The translations under genes and the position numbers were made by a program. Shown here in pieces: positions 23,201-31,681 of a DNA stretch of 47,650 nt. Each line of letters opens with the position of its first letter. Position 1 is the first letter of the stretch. The stretch covers positions 1-47,650 of the forward strand of contig ADNK01002558.1 in assembly GCA_000320545.1 (NCBI GenBank). The letters are read 5' to 3'. Under the pieces are notes generated by a model, which made no database searches, had not been told where the DNA came from, and saw only the letters and a program-made list of their open reading frames with translations. This DNA is from Bigelowiella natans CCMP2755. Lineage: Eukaryota; Cercozoa; Chlorarachniophyceae.

Positions 23201-25181
23201 GTAGCTCGGTAGGTGTAGGTAGCTTGTTGTCCGCTAGGTCCATAAACTCTAACGCATTAACGCTTGACTCAGAGGTCCACTCGTCAAGCCGTATCATGTT
23301 CTGGCTGATGGTCCTGCCTGACTTCTTTGGCAACTTAGCAAAGTATATCTTGTGATTGTAGAATGATATGATCCCCCCTAATTTTTCTAGGGCATCCTGT
23401 CCGAGGAGTAGTTCCATGGATAAAGTCATGGCTACTCGGGTCTTGATTTGGGTCTCCGCGTCGCTGCCAGGTATCTGTAGCTTTAGCATTAGCTCACCGA
23501 CGGTCTTCATGGAAGAGCTTCCGTCTGCTTGAGCATATTTACGTTCTTTCTTAGTCACTTGATCCAATAGTCCTAACCTTCTTACTGTGCTTAGGCTTAT
23601 GAAGGACTTCGGCATGCTGCCACTATCCCAAAGGGCAGGTAGTTTCTTGTAGTCTCCGTAGCTGTCTTTAACTTTAACCTTGGTCATAGCAACTTTGATA
23701 GTCCTGTTAGCGTCTTCGTCATTAATGTTGCATACTCCTAAGTTCTTTATGTCGTCTAGGGTCATGGGCTTGTCTTGGTCCTGCGTTGCTGGTACTGCTG
23801 TCTTCGTCGGCGCCTGCTTAAGGTGATCTAATATTCCGTTTATCTGCTGCTGTATAGCATTGATACTGTTCTGCTTTTTGTTCTTATATTTATTGTTCTT
23901 CCCGTTGTTGCTGCCTTGCCATTTGCTGTTGTTATATCCTTGTCCTCTGCCTTTCTTTCTCTTTAACTTCTCGTAGTGTTCGTTGAGCTGCCTGATCGTC
24001 ATCCTGGGTCGTCCTTCTTTCCTGTCTCTGCAGTCTTTAGCGGTGTGTTTCCCTTTACGTGAGCAGTATCCGCAACGTCGGTTACCTTCCCTGTCCTTGT
24101 ACCAGTCTCGCTGCGGCTTAATAGCGTTAATGTTTCCTATGCCAGGTACCTTAGGGCTGGTAAACTTGCGGTCCTGCTCCTGCTCGCGTAGGGATATAGC
24201 CTGCACTGCTGCCTCCATCGTGGTGTAGCCTTTCTCCGTAACGTAAGTGGATTCCTTTATCTTTAACTTGAACTCTTCAAACCTTGCCTGATCATCACCT
24301 GTGTTGTAATTAAAATCATGTAGTTCGTCGATCATATCCTGGAAGCGCGTGGCAAAGTCTCTAACAGGTTCTCTCTCATGCTGCATCATTGCTCTGTATT
24401 TTCTAATAGCCTGGGGTAGGGAGTTAGCATCCTGTTCATTTACAAAAGCCTTCATTATCGCCTCAACGTCTCGTAGCCCACTAACTGTAGTGTGTATTTT
24501 CTCTAGCTGCCTGATCCGGGTCCTGCCTGTCTCGTAAAGGTCCATGGCTTGCTTTATTATAGCTAGCCATTTGAGCTTGTCGTTTTCGGTGGGGTTAGGG
24601 GTAAAGTCGCAGAGTATACTCCTAGCGTTCTTCCACCACCTCCTTGCCTCACCTCTTTTCCCGTTGTATTTCGTTATCATAACCGGTGCTGTTTTAACAG
24701 ACATGAACTGGGTGTTCCGCTGTACCGGCTGCTGCTGCTTGACGGTGCTCTGGGTCGTCCCCCGCGAGGCGCCCAGACCCCCGTCGTTCCTAAACAAAGC
24801 TGCCCACTCTGGAGGTAAGTCTGCTTCGTAATCCATGATGTCCTGCATGATAGCTGCCCAAACATCATGTGTCTGATACTTGTATTCTATCGATACTTTC
24901 AGTTTGGCGTAGTTGCTCGCCCTGGGTCGCAAGGCTCGTAATGCCATTACGACCTTCTTGCTTTCGGCGGCCACGTCCTCGTCGTCCGCCTCGTAGAAGT
25001 TCTCCAGTGCCTCTGCTGCTGCATCTGCTTTCTTAATCCCGGGTGCTGGTCCCGGCGGTGCCTGTGGAGGTGTTCCTCCTCCTTCCTTAGCGTCCGTATC
25101 GCCCTTCCTTTCCTGTTTCTGCTCGTGCCCTTGCACGGCCTGCGAGCCAAAGTCCTGCTGTTCTTCTAGCTGCTGTGACAT
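20208..25181 (-). CDS. Gag-Pol polyprotein, 1657 aa, Ty3/gypsy order
   Basis: A single frame encodes Gag (Gly/Pro/Glu-rich N-terminus, capsid-like middle). A CCHC zinc knuckle CGYCSRKGKHTAKDC lies near residue 370. The aspartic protease has its active site in LWDSGSMPKSF (about 515), and reverse transcriptase has YVDDDI (about 885). RNase H begins TDWSKLGMAAVL (about 1040), with the tether DHKPLLGIDRK after it. Integrase has the zinc motif HVGENH...CRC (about 1235-1275) and D, D, E near 1300, 1375 and 1399. The PR-RT-RH-INT order places it in Ty3/gypsy, not copia. Odd points: Gag and Pol are fused without a frameshift or stop, and the integrase zinc finger ends C-x-C rather than C-x2-C. No disabling change is seen. 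The start is the first ATG, 40 bp inside the 5' LTR boundary. Confidence 0.95.
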   Translation of the reverse strand: MSQQLEEQQDFGSQAVQGHEQKQERKGDTDAKEGGGTPPQAPPGPAPGIKKADAAAEALENFYEADDEDVAAESKKVVMALRALRPRASNYAKLKVSIEYKYQTHDVWAAIMQDIMDYEADLPPEWAALFRNDGGLGASRGTTQSTVKQQQPVQRNTQFMSVKTAPVMITKYNGKRGEARRWWKNARSILCDFTPNPTENDKLKWLAIIKQAMDLYETGRTRIRQLEKIHTTVSGLRDVEAIMKAFVNEQDANSLPQAIRKYRAMMQHEREPVRDFATRFQDMIDELHDFNYNTGDDQARFEEFKLKIKESTYVTEKGYTTMEAAVQAISLREQEQDRKFTSPKVPGIGNINAIKPQRDWYKDREGNRRCGYCSRKGKHTAKDCRDRKEGRPRMTIRQLNEHYEKLKRKKGRGQGYNNSKWQGSNNGKNNKYKNKKQNSINAIQQQINGILDHLKQAPTKTAVPATQDQDKPMTLDDIKNLGVCNINDEDANRTIKVAMTKVKVKDSYGDYKKLPALWDSGSMPKSFISLSTVRRLGLLDQVTKKERKYAQADGSSSMKTVGELMLKLQIPGSDAETQIKTRVAMTLSMELLLGQDALEKLGGIISFYNHKIYFAKLPKKSGRTISQNMIRLDEWTSESSVNALEFMDLADNKLPTPTELRKKNPGKTIRQITELLDKTPPADDWDIDKGKKYINKILNEKYSDITKPTTKPSSKLTPVKIELKKGYEECIINDPEHRRPEADWEKIEWQINEWAKEGKIEPSNSPWNVRHVLAKIPTYPFFRLAHNFIRHNRVIKRIQTPTPRIDDVIEHVIGYKYYSSLDKNESYMQTPIHKTSRPITAFSSRHRKWHFVVFPYGLSISGDAFSSQNYRAYTHDGMASVLWVFVFVYVDDDIICTNTVVAQIFLLENIFIRFAHFGFTIRLQKCTFLATRIKWCGYYLEQGRITPNPEKVAALQQAPKPKNAKELKSFLQTAAWILRRFSPTYARTAAAFTTAYRKENSVGLSFAKVWAKAGLDAHFDNLIKLCSNTLLNAKLDTTRPATLWTDWSKLGMAAVLTQDQQIIRVWGRACTAAEAKYSPTKGEYKAMTEAQRKLRYYLLSVPSFTLMTDHKPLLGIDRKLEAPNDEYAAMRADTEEFRDKRTVVYAPGDKQLADYFSRLFEKKVPTQVTPMVNAITFEDGDFLPEPEELQHLQEHLDKYKHKHEVLSDRIYVYTNNVRRTYVPRRTRGALLFTAHGPAHVGENHITALLYHYYWPYKLKEIRTYLRGCRCSSLKAAGVATKESSKSRASKKIKARNFLDIVQIDVYKYDGYHYLTFVDVATGKCWVKKIIKVNVAKKNKGLYKQRLTNCYRTWESELQAIPDEVSINKIPKKLHVDNETSLLQLPHPNIDASPVYYAQSNSKVERLHRTLANLSRINSTTPDKIQGLVNDTFTSGGGIKDKEREEGDDNDDDTESEDEKVPYDGRVLKEGQYVRAKVNLRSRNKQDPFWGGVAKVTERKGRKQYYIYDGNRVTLRHISHLKNYDIGEKLLEDVKVNPTVWERAMPCLGPRPKFDVEYGNNKVRVNDDWRMKIVYLGYPGLRNMERVAMKIKDGKYQLLYLAVPDLPFEHWYKVLGDLDAEGWYGHEPKDEGEFWVSDKGDKVREESITWWLVKFRKR

Positions 25182-25198
25182 TGTTAGTCAAATCGTTT

Positions 25199-25215
25199 CC
25201 CGTGTGTGGAAGCCA
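25199..25215 (-). other. putative tRNA primer-binding site
   Basis: On the minus strand, five bases after the 5' LTR, the sequence reads TGGCTTCCACACACG. TGG is complementary to a tRNA 3' CCA end, as expected for minus-strand priming. The tRNA species was not identified. Confidence 0.55.
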
Positions 25216-25220
25216 AAGGT

Positions 25221-25546
25221 TGTTGCGCGTAAGGTGTTCACAGGCCGAGGCGCTACGTGCACAAGTAGGCAGGGGGGGGGAAAGGCACGTTTGCTTCCTT
25301 TTGAAGAGTTGTGTTTATTTTTATTAAAGATTATATTTTTATTAAATCGTGCACTGCGTAATCATTCGCGAAGCTTTCGCGAATGCCGCCGCACGTGGGG
25401 CAGCACACTTCCGGTGTGCTGCCATGAGTCCCGCCGGAACCCACGTGCCTATGCTGTATTAATATCTACGTTATCTATATTCTATATCCGCGACAACCCC
25501 TTTGTTGTCGCACGTGACTTGTGCCCGCGTAGTGGTACGCGCTACA
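25221..25546 (-). repeat. 5' LTR of the complete Ty3/gypsy element
   Basis: 326 bp, same sequence as 19831-20156. It is followed on the plus strand by the target duplication GATG (25547-25550). Confidence 0.93.
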
Positions 25547-25550
25547 GATG

Positions 25551-25765
25551 AACGCGTTGTTGTCAAGTCGTGCACTGCGTGTTCACACGCGGCCTTTCGC
25601 GAAGCCGCCGCACGTGGGGCAGCACACTCCGGTTGTGCTGCCATGGGTCCCGCCGGAACCCACGTGCCCACACCATGTCAACATCCACGTCATCTGTGTT
25701 CCACATCCGCGACAACCCCTTTGTTGTCGCACGTGACTCGTGCCCGCGCAGCAGCACGCGCCACA
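25551..25765 (-). mobile_element. relic Ty3/gypsy LTR, right piece
   Basis: Continues the LTR begun at 19717-19830. It aligns to the intact LTR from TCGTGCACTGCG to the terminal CGCGCCACA (intact: CGCGCTACA). Every TA of the intact LTR in this stretch reads CA or TG here; for example the AT-rich run TATTAATATCTACG reads TGTCAACATCCACG. Confidence 0.85.
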
Positions 25766-26308
25766 CCTCCCCCAAGTCACGTGGCTCCTTCCTTCCTTCC
25801 TTGTCCCCTTGGACCTTCATCGCTTTCGGAACTTCACCAACCACCAGGTGACAGATTCCTCTCCAACCTTGTCTCCTTTGTCGCTTGCCCAGAACTCACC
25901 TTCATCCTCAGGTTCACGCCCACACCAGCCCTCTGCATCAAGGTCCCCCAGGACCTCACACCAGTGCTCAAAAGGTGAGTCGGGAACAGCTGGGTGGAGT
26001 GGCTGACACTTTCCGTCCTTCACTTTCATGGCCACCCTCTCCACACTTCGCAATCCAGGGTGGCCTGGCCAGCTAGCTGGAGCTAGGTGCACAATTTTCA
26101 TGCGCCAATCATCACTTGCCCTGACCTTGTTGTCACCACACTCCACATCAAACTCAGGTCGAGGTCCCAAGCAAGGCATGGCTCGCTCCCACACGGTGGG
26201 GTCAATCTTGACGTCCTCTGGGAGCTTCTCACCGACATCACAATTCTTCAGGTGGCTGACGTGGCGCAAGGTGACCCTGCTCCCATCACAGACGTGGTGC
26301 TGCTTCCC
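25766..26308 (-). pseudogene. relic Gag-Pol 3' end (integrase C-terminus), truncated
   Basis: The minus-strand frame 25817-26269 aligns with the last ~150 residues of the intact polyprotein and keeps the frame to the same KFRKR-stop. Most Tyr residues have become Cys or His (LKNYDIGEKL to LKNCDVGEKL; HEPKDEGEFWVS to REPEDEGEFWAS), as expected from TA to TG or CA. Similarity stops near 26308, where unrelated DNA begins, so the relic lacks the rest of pol. A short insertion around 26070-26087 carries the only two TA sites, both in CTAG. Confidence 0.85.
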
Positions 26309-26752
26309 CCGCGAAGGTGTGCGCTGTGATCACAATGACTACGCACATGGTCAAAGCTGTCAAGTGGCCGATGACCATGTCAAGGGCATCAGTGGATGCA
26401 GCATGCTGAGTGCAAAGAGCGACCACCAGCAGAAGGGCCGTTCCAGCATGCGACGTGGCGGCACAGTTGGACATCAATCAAGTTTTTGGGCAGCAACCAG
26501 TGACACGCTTGTGCGCGTGTGCTTGGCACAAGCATGCGCACGTGCGCGGCAGCACAGCTTGCACATGCACCTGCAAGCTTCAAGGTGCCCGCCAGGCAGA
26601 GCGGTGAGAATGGTTTCTTGTGTGCAATTGTGTGCGTGTCGTGACAAGTGTTTTCAACTGAACAGGGTTTTCATTGAGTTTGCAACTGCTCTCGTTTTGT
26701 TTGGCTGCTGCGGTTGCGCCGGTCCAGCGCCCGCATCAATTTCGCTCGGGTC

Positions 26753-27787
26753 ATGAGCCTCATGGCCTCCACGACTGCAAATGGCAAGAAGTTCAATGGG
26801 GACAAGGAAAAATTCAGTCAAGCCCACGAGAGGTTGGGATCGTCCATCAAGGCCATGGGGGTGCATTGCAACCTGCTAGCCTGGCTTTGATGAGACAAGC
26901 TGGCAAGGGGAATTCAAGAATCACACCTGTGAGCAGGATCGTGTTCTGAACAGCATCCCAAGGTTTGACTCTGCAGGATTGGTTCGTCTGACCACGGTGA
27001 CTGAGCACGCAAGGGAGTGCGAGCTGACACGACCAAGGCCGGACGAGAAAGAGAACAATGGGGAGTGGCACCTTGGCCGTCAGGCAGACCATGCGGTCAA
27101 GCATGCCGCGGAGTTGAAATCCCTCCACAACGGCATCTGCGAAAAAGTGCCCAAGATGATCGCGAATGCATGCACCGTCAAGCTGTGGTGGACACCATTG
27201 TTGGTCATGGTGTCCATCGCAATGATGGGATCAGCATGTTCCATCGGATGGGAGAGACATGCGCGGGTTCTGAATCCAAGAACACCTCTCTCTTGTCTCT
27301 GCACGGCAAATTTTTCCGCCTCGAGATGGTTCGCAATGGCAACGACTTGGAGAAGTGCACCACCAAGTTCAGGGAGCACAAGAGCACGTTGGAACTGATG
27401 GAGCAGAAGTCACCGAAGGAACTGATGGCCGCTGTTTGCTTGTCCGGTTTGTCTCAGAGATTTGCAAGAACTAGGGAAACCACATCGGATGAGGAAAATG
27501 GGTCAGACAGCGTGGACAAAGTTGTGCAACGAGTCAGAGCCCACAGCGAGTCATTGGATCACCAAAGAGAGAAGGAGAATGTTGTGCCAGACCCTCCGGA
27601 CGAACCCAAAAGAGGGTTGCAAGGGGAGTCCAAGAAGTTCATGGTCAAGTGTTTCAACTGCGGCATGGCACGTGTGAAGGGAAACCAGCAGGACTTGAAG
27701 AGTGGCAATCCGGCCATTGTGAAACAGACAATCGTGGAACAGTGTGACTGTCAGCAACGTGACGGCGACGCAATGCATCTGCTCTGA
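26753..27787 (+). pseudogene. decayed copia-like gag (UBN2/zinc-knuckle type), TA-free
   Basis: One frame from ATG 26753 to the TGA at 27785 encodes a gag-like protein interrupted by at least five TGA stops between about 26888 and 27003. Features: KKFNGDKEKFSQAHERL near the start; a helical segment EMVRNGNDLEKCTTKFREHK; KSPKELMAAVCLSGLSQRF, resembling the ...LL-x-SLP motif of UBN2 Gag; and a broken zinc knuckle KCFNCGMARVKGNQ, in which the later Gly-His and final Cys are missing. All internal stops are TGA, as expected in DNA without TA. Family placement rests on pattern only; no LTR of this element was found. Confidence 0.5.
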
Positions 27788-28101
27788 CTGTGACTAGGAA
27801 CCTCCTGAAGGCCATCTAGCCATGTCCACATTGTGGTGGTCCAGGGAGCACCCAGCAGCAACACTGCGAGGAGCGTTGCGTTTCCACAGCGCACGAGCGT
27901 CGTGCGACATTGAGAGAACAATGATCGATGTCGCAGAATCAAAACTGGATCTACATCGTCTCCTTTGGTCGATATCATCAAAACGCATGTGGTTTTCTTC
28001 TTGCGACGAGAAGATTGTCGTTAGTTGCCTTTCCATAGACGAAAACACCCGCCCCCTTCCCTCCCCTGAGTGAAATGGAAACAGGGCTGGCTTGATACGT
28101 G

Positions 28102-29726
28102 ATGGATACGCCGCTTCTCTCCCGCTGGAGGTAACGTACACTCTGAATTCATGTTGGGAAAGCTTTCGATCTGTGAAAGTCTTCAGATACGAGCCTCCAG
28201 GTAAAGGACAAGAGAAGCATTCTGTCCGTTTGCTCTCACGGTTGTTTTAATTTCGAATGGTCTCTGCAGGATTCTTTACAACAACCAGATATGTTGGCCC
28301 GTTCAAATCTGGATGTTCGCCTCGTGTCTGGTAGTTATTGTGCCGATGGTGTAAGATCCTTTGTTCTGAGTGTAAACGGGATCGATCAAATTGCAGGCGA
28401 TGCTGATATGGGACGTAGTCCGACATCATGGATTCGGTGACATGGTAAACATCAACCCCAACAATATGCAGATGCATCATCATTTTACAATCTCTTTGAA
28501 AAATGTGACAGATCCCAATATTTTGTCGCAGGTGAAACCCTTTGATGACTTATACGTGGTGAGCCGGCTCCTTGTTAACGCTTTCCACTCGACTCTCATT
28601 CAGCAACCCTGATAACAACACAGGTGTTGGATTACACGTTATGCGTTCTGTTGTTGATGGAGGTCCTTGTACGTGGAATCGCGGTGCAGGTCTGTAAATG
28701 AGCTGCTCATGTATAGAAAAGCTCCCATCGGTGAGGTGGGACACAATATGCGAGCTCATTCCTTTGCAACAAATTAATTATCTACAGGAAAGATTCTTCA
28801 GAGAGTGCGTCAATTACATCGATATGGTCTGTTATTTTCAAAAAATGATGCAAAGTTCCTCTCATATAATCGATGTTTCATTGTAGTTTGTGCTAGCTCT
28901 TCTGTTCGCAACGAATGTGGTAATGCACACGCGGCTGGATCGTTACCTCGGCCGGAATAAAGCGAGGTGATTTTCCCCCATGACATCTATTATTATTCAC
29001 TTCTGAAGACGTCGCTAAGCGGTATCATCAATGATTTTTTGAACATATGATCAGGAATATCTGGGTGCTAGGCATATACGCGGTGCGATATGTTGCCCAG
29101 ATCGTGCGCTTGTGCATGGTGTGGCACGAATCCAGAATCCAAGCTCGGTAATAGTTGTCTCTCTTAGATTTATGTTTTCTGCTCACAACTTGTCCGCTTC
29201 GCTTACTTGGAGCGGCGGTGAACTCACGTGGAGTATCGACGTAGGTTGCATCAAACTGCCAATGAATTGAAAGTAAGAATGCCTGGAATGGAGGAAGTCT
29301 CGGGTATTGAAAAGGAAAAACCTTTAAAAATCGCTTCGAAAGCAAAAATAACGTTTGTTCATATATCTATAATATATAGGTGAAATCACTGAAGGGGGCT
29401 CCCTTCTAGACACTCATGAGAGAAATCATCCAGGCTACCACTCATTCGGTGGCAATGGTGACGACCCCATTCTCCTTGAAAAATATGGAGCAACTTTCCA
29501 GAATCGGATTAGAAAAATACCAGAAGATACGCAGCCACAAAATGGATTATCTGAATCCTCATACGATAGAAGAAAATCAGCCGCGGTAAGTCTCTACTCA
29601 AACAATGATTCTGTTCTCAATTTATGACTGATATTGTCGTATCAGGATGCAATGGCGGTTGCATTTGATATAACGCCTCTGGACTCTCCATCGGGTAGAA
29701 GCTGGGGAGATACTCTTAGCTCATAG
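28102..29726 (+). CDS. voltage-sensor-domain membrane protein (about 300 aa, 11 exons)
   Basis: Exons 28102-28130, 28163-28200, 28270-28325, 28397-28531, 28624-28689, 28788-28826, 28887-28966, 29055-29118, 29168-29217, 29245-29303, 29380-29585 and 29646-29726 join in phase to 300 residues. The middle resembles S2-S4 of voltage-gated channels. The S2-like helix is LCVLLLMEVLVRGIAVQ, with the conserved E...R spacing; the linker RFFRECVNYID matches the FRD-x-WN-x-x-D pattern. S3-like FVLALLFATNVV and S4-like YAVRYVAQIVRLCM follow. After S4 comes a basic RRRLHQTANELK and a hydrophilic tail, with no pore helix or selectivity filter. It could be an Hv1- or TPTE-like sensor, or a fragment-sized channel relative. 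Donor choices at exons 3 and 8 (GTCTGG, GTGTGG) are the weakest. Confidence 0.55.
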
Positions 29727-31294
29727 ATTCATCAATTAAATCGAATACGCAAATCATATAAGATGTGGTATGTTTAGACACATCAGAAGAGGCAATGTAG
29801 AATGGCATTCGGCTGTCGTGACGAAACAAATACATTTCATTAATATGCATGTATGGTAGACAGGTCTAGACGGACTAACAAATCGTATTTGAATACACAG
29901 AATACTGTTTTTACGTGCATTGTCTGTATCCTGCTGCGAGTGTACATACACATAGAGCTAGCGTGTGTGGAGTTAGTAGTATGTGTACGCATGACAAGCT
30001 ACTACGTGCGATACACTAGCTACACCACACACAGCCACGGATCGCTGGTCATGCTAGTACCTCTAGATTGCCGTACGTACACATATGATGTGGCCGTACT
30101 AGCGTACACACATTATATTTACATATATGTGTAATGCATAGCCATTCGCACACATGCCCAGCTAGATGCAAATTCGAAACCATTCGATTGAAGCTGGAAC
30201 GGAGAAAACCGTTCATTAGCAAATGTATATTATAAATGTTCATTCAAATAGAATATTGTTGTGCTGCAGTGCTGCGCGGCATGCAAATGTTGCATTCGGC
30301 ATTTCTAGCTAGATTTGCTTGCATACATCATATGCATTGTACGTTGCCAGCACTCTGGCCGCCGAAGGCGTGTCTGTGCCGCGCTGTGCACTGCTAGACT
30401 GGGAAGTGCTGTCGTTACGATACACTGTTGCATATATGCCCAATAACGTAGTTGCACATAGATCAACGTCACCATCACACCTATGATGAAGACGCGACGT
30501 GTCGGGCAGCTCATTCCACTAGTCCAGCGCTGCTTGTTGGCATGCAAGACTAGAAGAGAACATGCCTACGCTTTTGACAATGAACCTATAACTCGTCCTA
30601 CTCCACAGCTCTTAGAGCTAGCGAACTGCTTGCCCTGCAGCCTGTCGCACGCCTTGCCTGTCTAGCTGTCTAGCTGTCTAGCTGTGCTAGTGTGCTAGTG
30701 TTAGAACTGCGCAACACATGCTAGCATGTATGTGCGCAAATATACAAATCTAAACATCACACATAACAACATGTTGCACAGCTACATGCATGAGGATGAC
30801 TATTTTAATTGAGCTGTTACATCCATCTTATGTGCTTATGTGCCGTAGACGCCATTGTTAGATTGTCTACTCTAATACTACGTACTAGCATAGTAGACTA
30901 GCTACTAGCTCATGCTAGCTAGCATACACTAGTACCCGATTAGCTGCAATGCGCTGAGATGCTGCCATATACGAGCGAGAGCCAAGCATGCCGGAGATAA
31001 AGCACGCATGTATTCATGCGCATACGATGTGCCGACCTCCTGCTCTAGTCCTGCGCGAGGTCACGTTCGTTACAGCTCTGACGGCTTCGCATGCTATCTG
31101 CGCGGCACATCATTATATGTACGTAGGCATGTGTACCGCTGCTAGGACACATGTACGACATGATGCAGCAATCAGTTTACAACACTTGCTCATATCGTCA
31201 TCTAATAAGACATTCAACTTCTTGCGATACTGTAGTATCGTAGTATGTAGATCACTTATCAGCTTGCGGTATGGGTAGCTCAATCAGCAGACTT
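29727..31294. other. intergenic, palindrome-rich DNA
   Basis: No gene is recognised. The DNA has many short self-complementary words (TACGTACGT, GCTAGCTAGC, CATGCATG), a (TAGCTGTC)n-like run at 30661-30685, and one diverged copy of the dispersed repeat at 30793-30829. Confidence 0.5.
30793..30829. repeat. dispersed 43-bp repeat, copy B (diverged)
   Basis: AGGATGACTATTTTAATT ... TGTTACATCCATCT, in the same orientation as 34823-34867 and reverse complement of 3454-3496. The central part differs, while both ends are kept. Confidence 0.5.
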
Positions 31295-31681
31295 TTAAAG
31301 ACCTCCGTGCGAGTGGCCATCAGCATAATGATGAGGACTCACATGCGCATGGGAATGTCCACCGTGGTGGTGATGTTGTCCAGCCTTCAGCTGGCTCGCG
31401 ATTACTGTCTGCTCGGCCGCCTGTTGTGAAAAAGAATCACCAATTATACCTCCACAAGAAAGATAGGTATTGCTAAAACTTCCCCCCCAAAAATCCTGAT
31501 GAAAACTACAAGTAAAAGAATGTGATATGTGCGCAAGAAGGCCGACCGTTTGCATAAATTTACACTCCTCTAATTCTTAGCTCTCCTTATAAACTCGACA
31601 CCAGCCAGATGCCGTATCGACATACCTTCATTCTCATCAGCACTGGAACTAAAACCCCGGCAGTCACCCCGATAAATGCAC
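31295..31681 (-). CDS. C-terminal part of a His-rich membrane protein
   Basis: Two exons: 31626-31681 (one membrane helix, AFIGVTAGVLVPVLMRMK) and 31295-31420, joined at phase 0 by canonical splice sites. The second ends in a metal-binding-like tail of 10 His in about 26 residues (GQHHHHGGHSHAHVS, then HHYADGHSHGG-stop). Exon 1 starts in phase 1, so an upstream exon is missing. It should lie at 31690-32690, but none was found with certainty; a decayed-looking ORF covers that space. Such tails bind Ni or Zn in transporters and metallochaperones. The gene points away from the Ni-SOD at 32701, so the two could share a promoter region. Function is inferred from composition only. Confidence 0.5.

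Larger units (their letters stand above)
19831..25546 (-). mobile_element. complete Ty3/gypsy-type LTR retrotransposon
   Basis: LTRs at 19831-20156 and 25221-25546 (326 bp each, apparently identical, 5'-TG...CA-3'). They are flanked by a 4-bp target duplication GATG at 19827-19830 and 25547-25550. Transcription runs on the minus strand. A primer-binding site follows the 5' LTR and a purine-rich tract (CTTGGGGGAGG on the minus strand, about 20157-20168) precedes the 3' LTR. One uninterrupted Gag-Pol ORF lies between them. Identical LTRs and an intact ORF indicate a very recent insertion, so it may be active. Confidence 0.95.
25551..27950. other. TA-depleted island
   Basis: By hand count this 2.4 kb has seven TA dinucleotides. 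Six lie in CTAG and one at 26340-26341; neighbouring DNA would give well over 100. CpG is common, so this is not CpG-methylation decay. The island spans the Ty3 relic and the copia-like gag and ends sharply near 27950, shortly before the voltage-sensor gene. Confidence 0.9.

Noticed and set aside
22891-23355. Plus-strand ORF of 154 codons
   Set aside because: It is antisense to the Gag-Pol ORF in a region with conserved protease/RT coding; a shadow frame.
26028-26756. Plus-strand ORF of 242 codons
   Set aside because: It overlaps the minus-strand relic pol and runs into unrelated DNA. Its length follows from the absence of TA, hence of TAA and TAG; no domain is seen.
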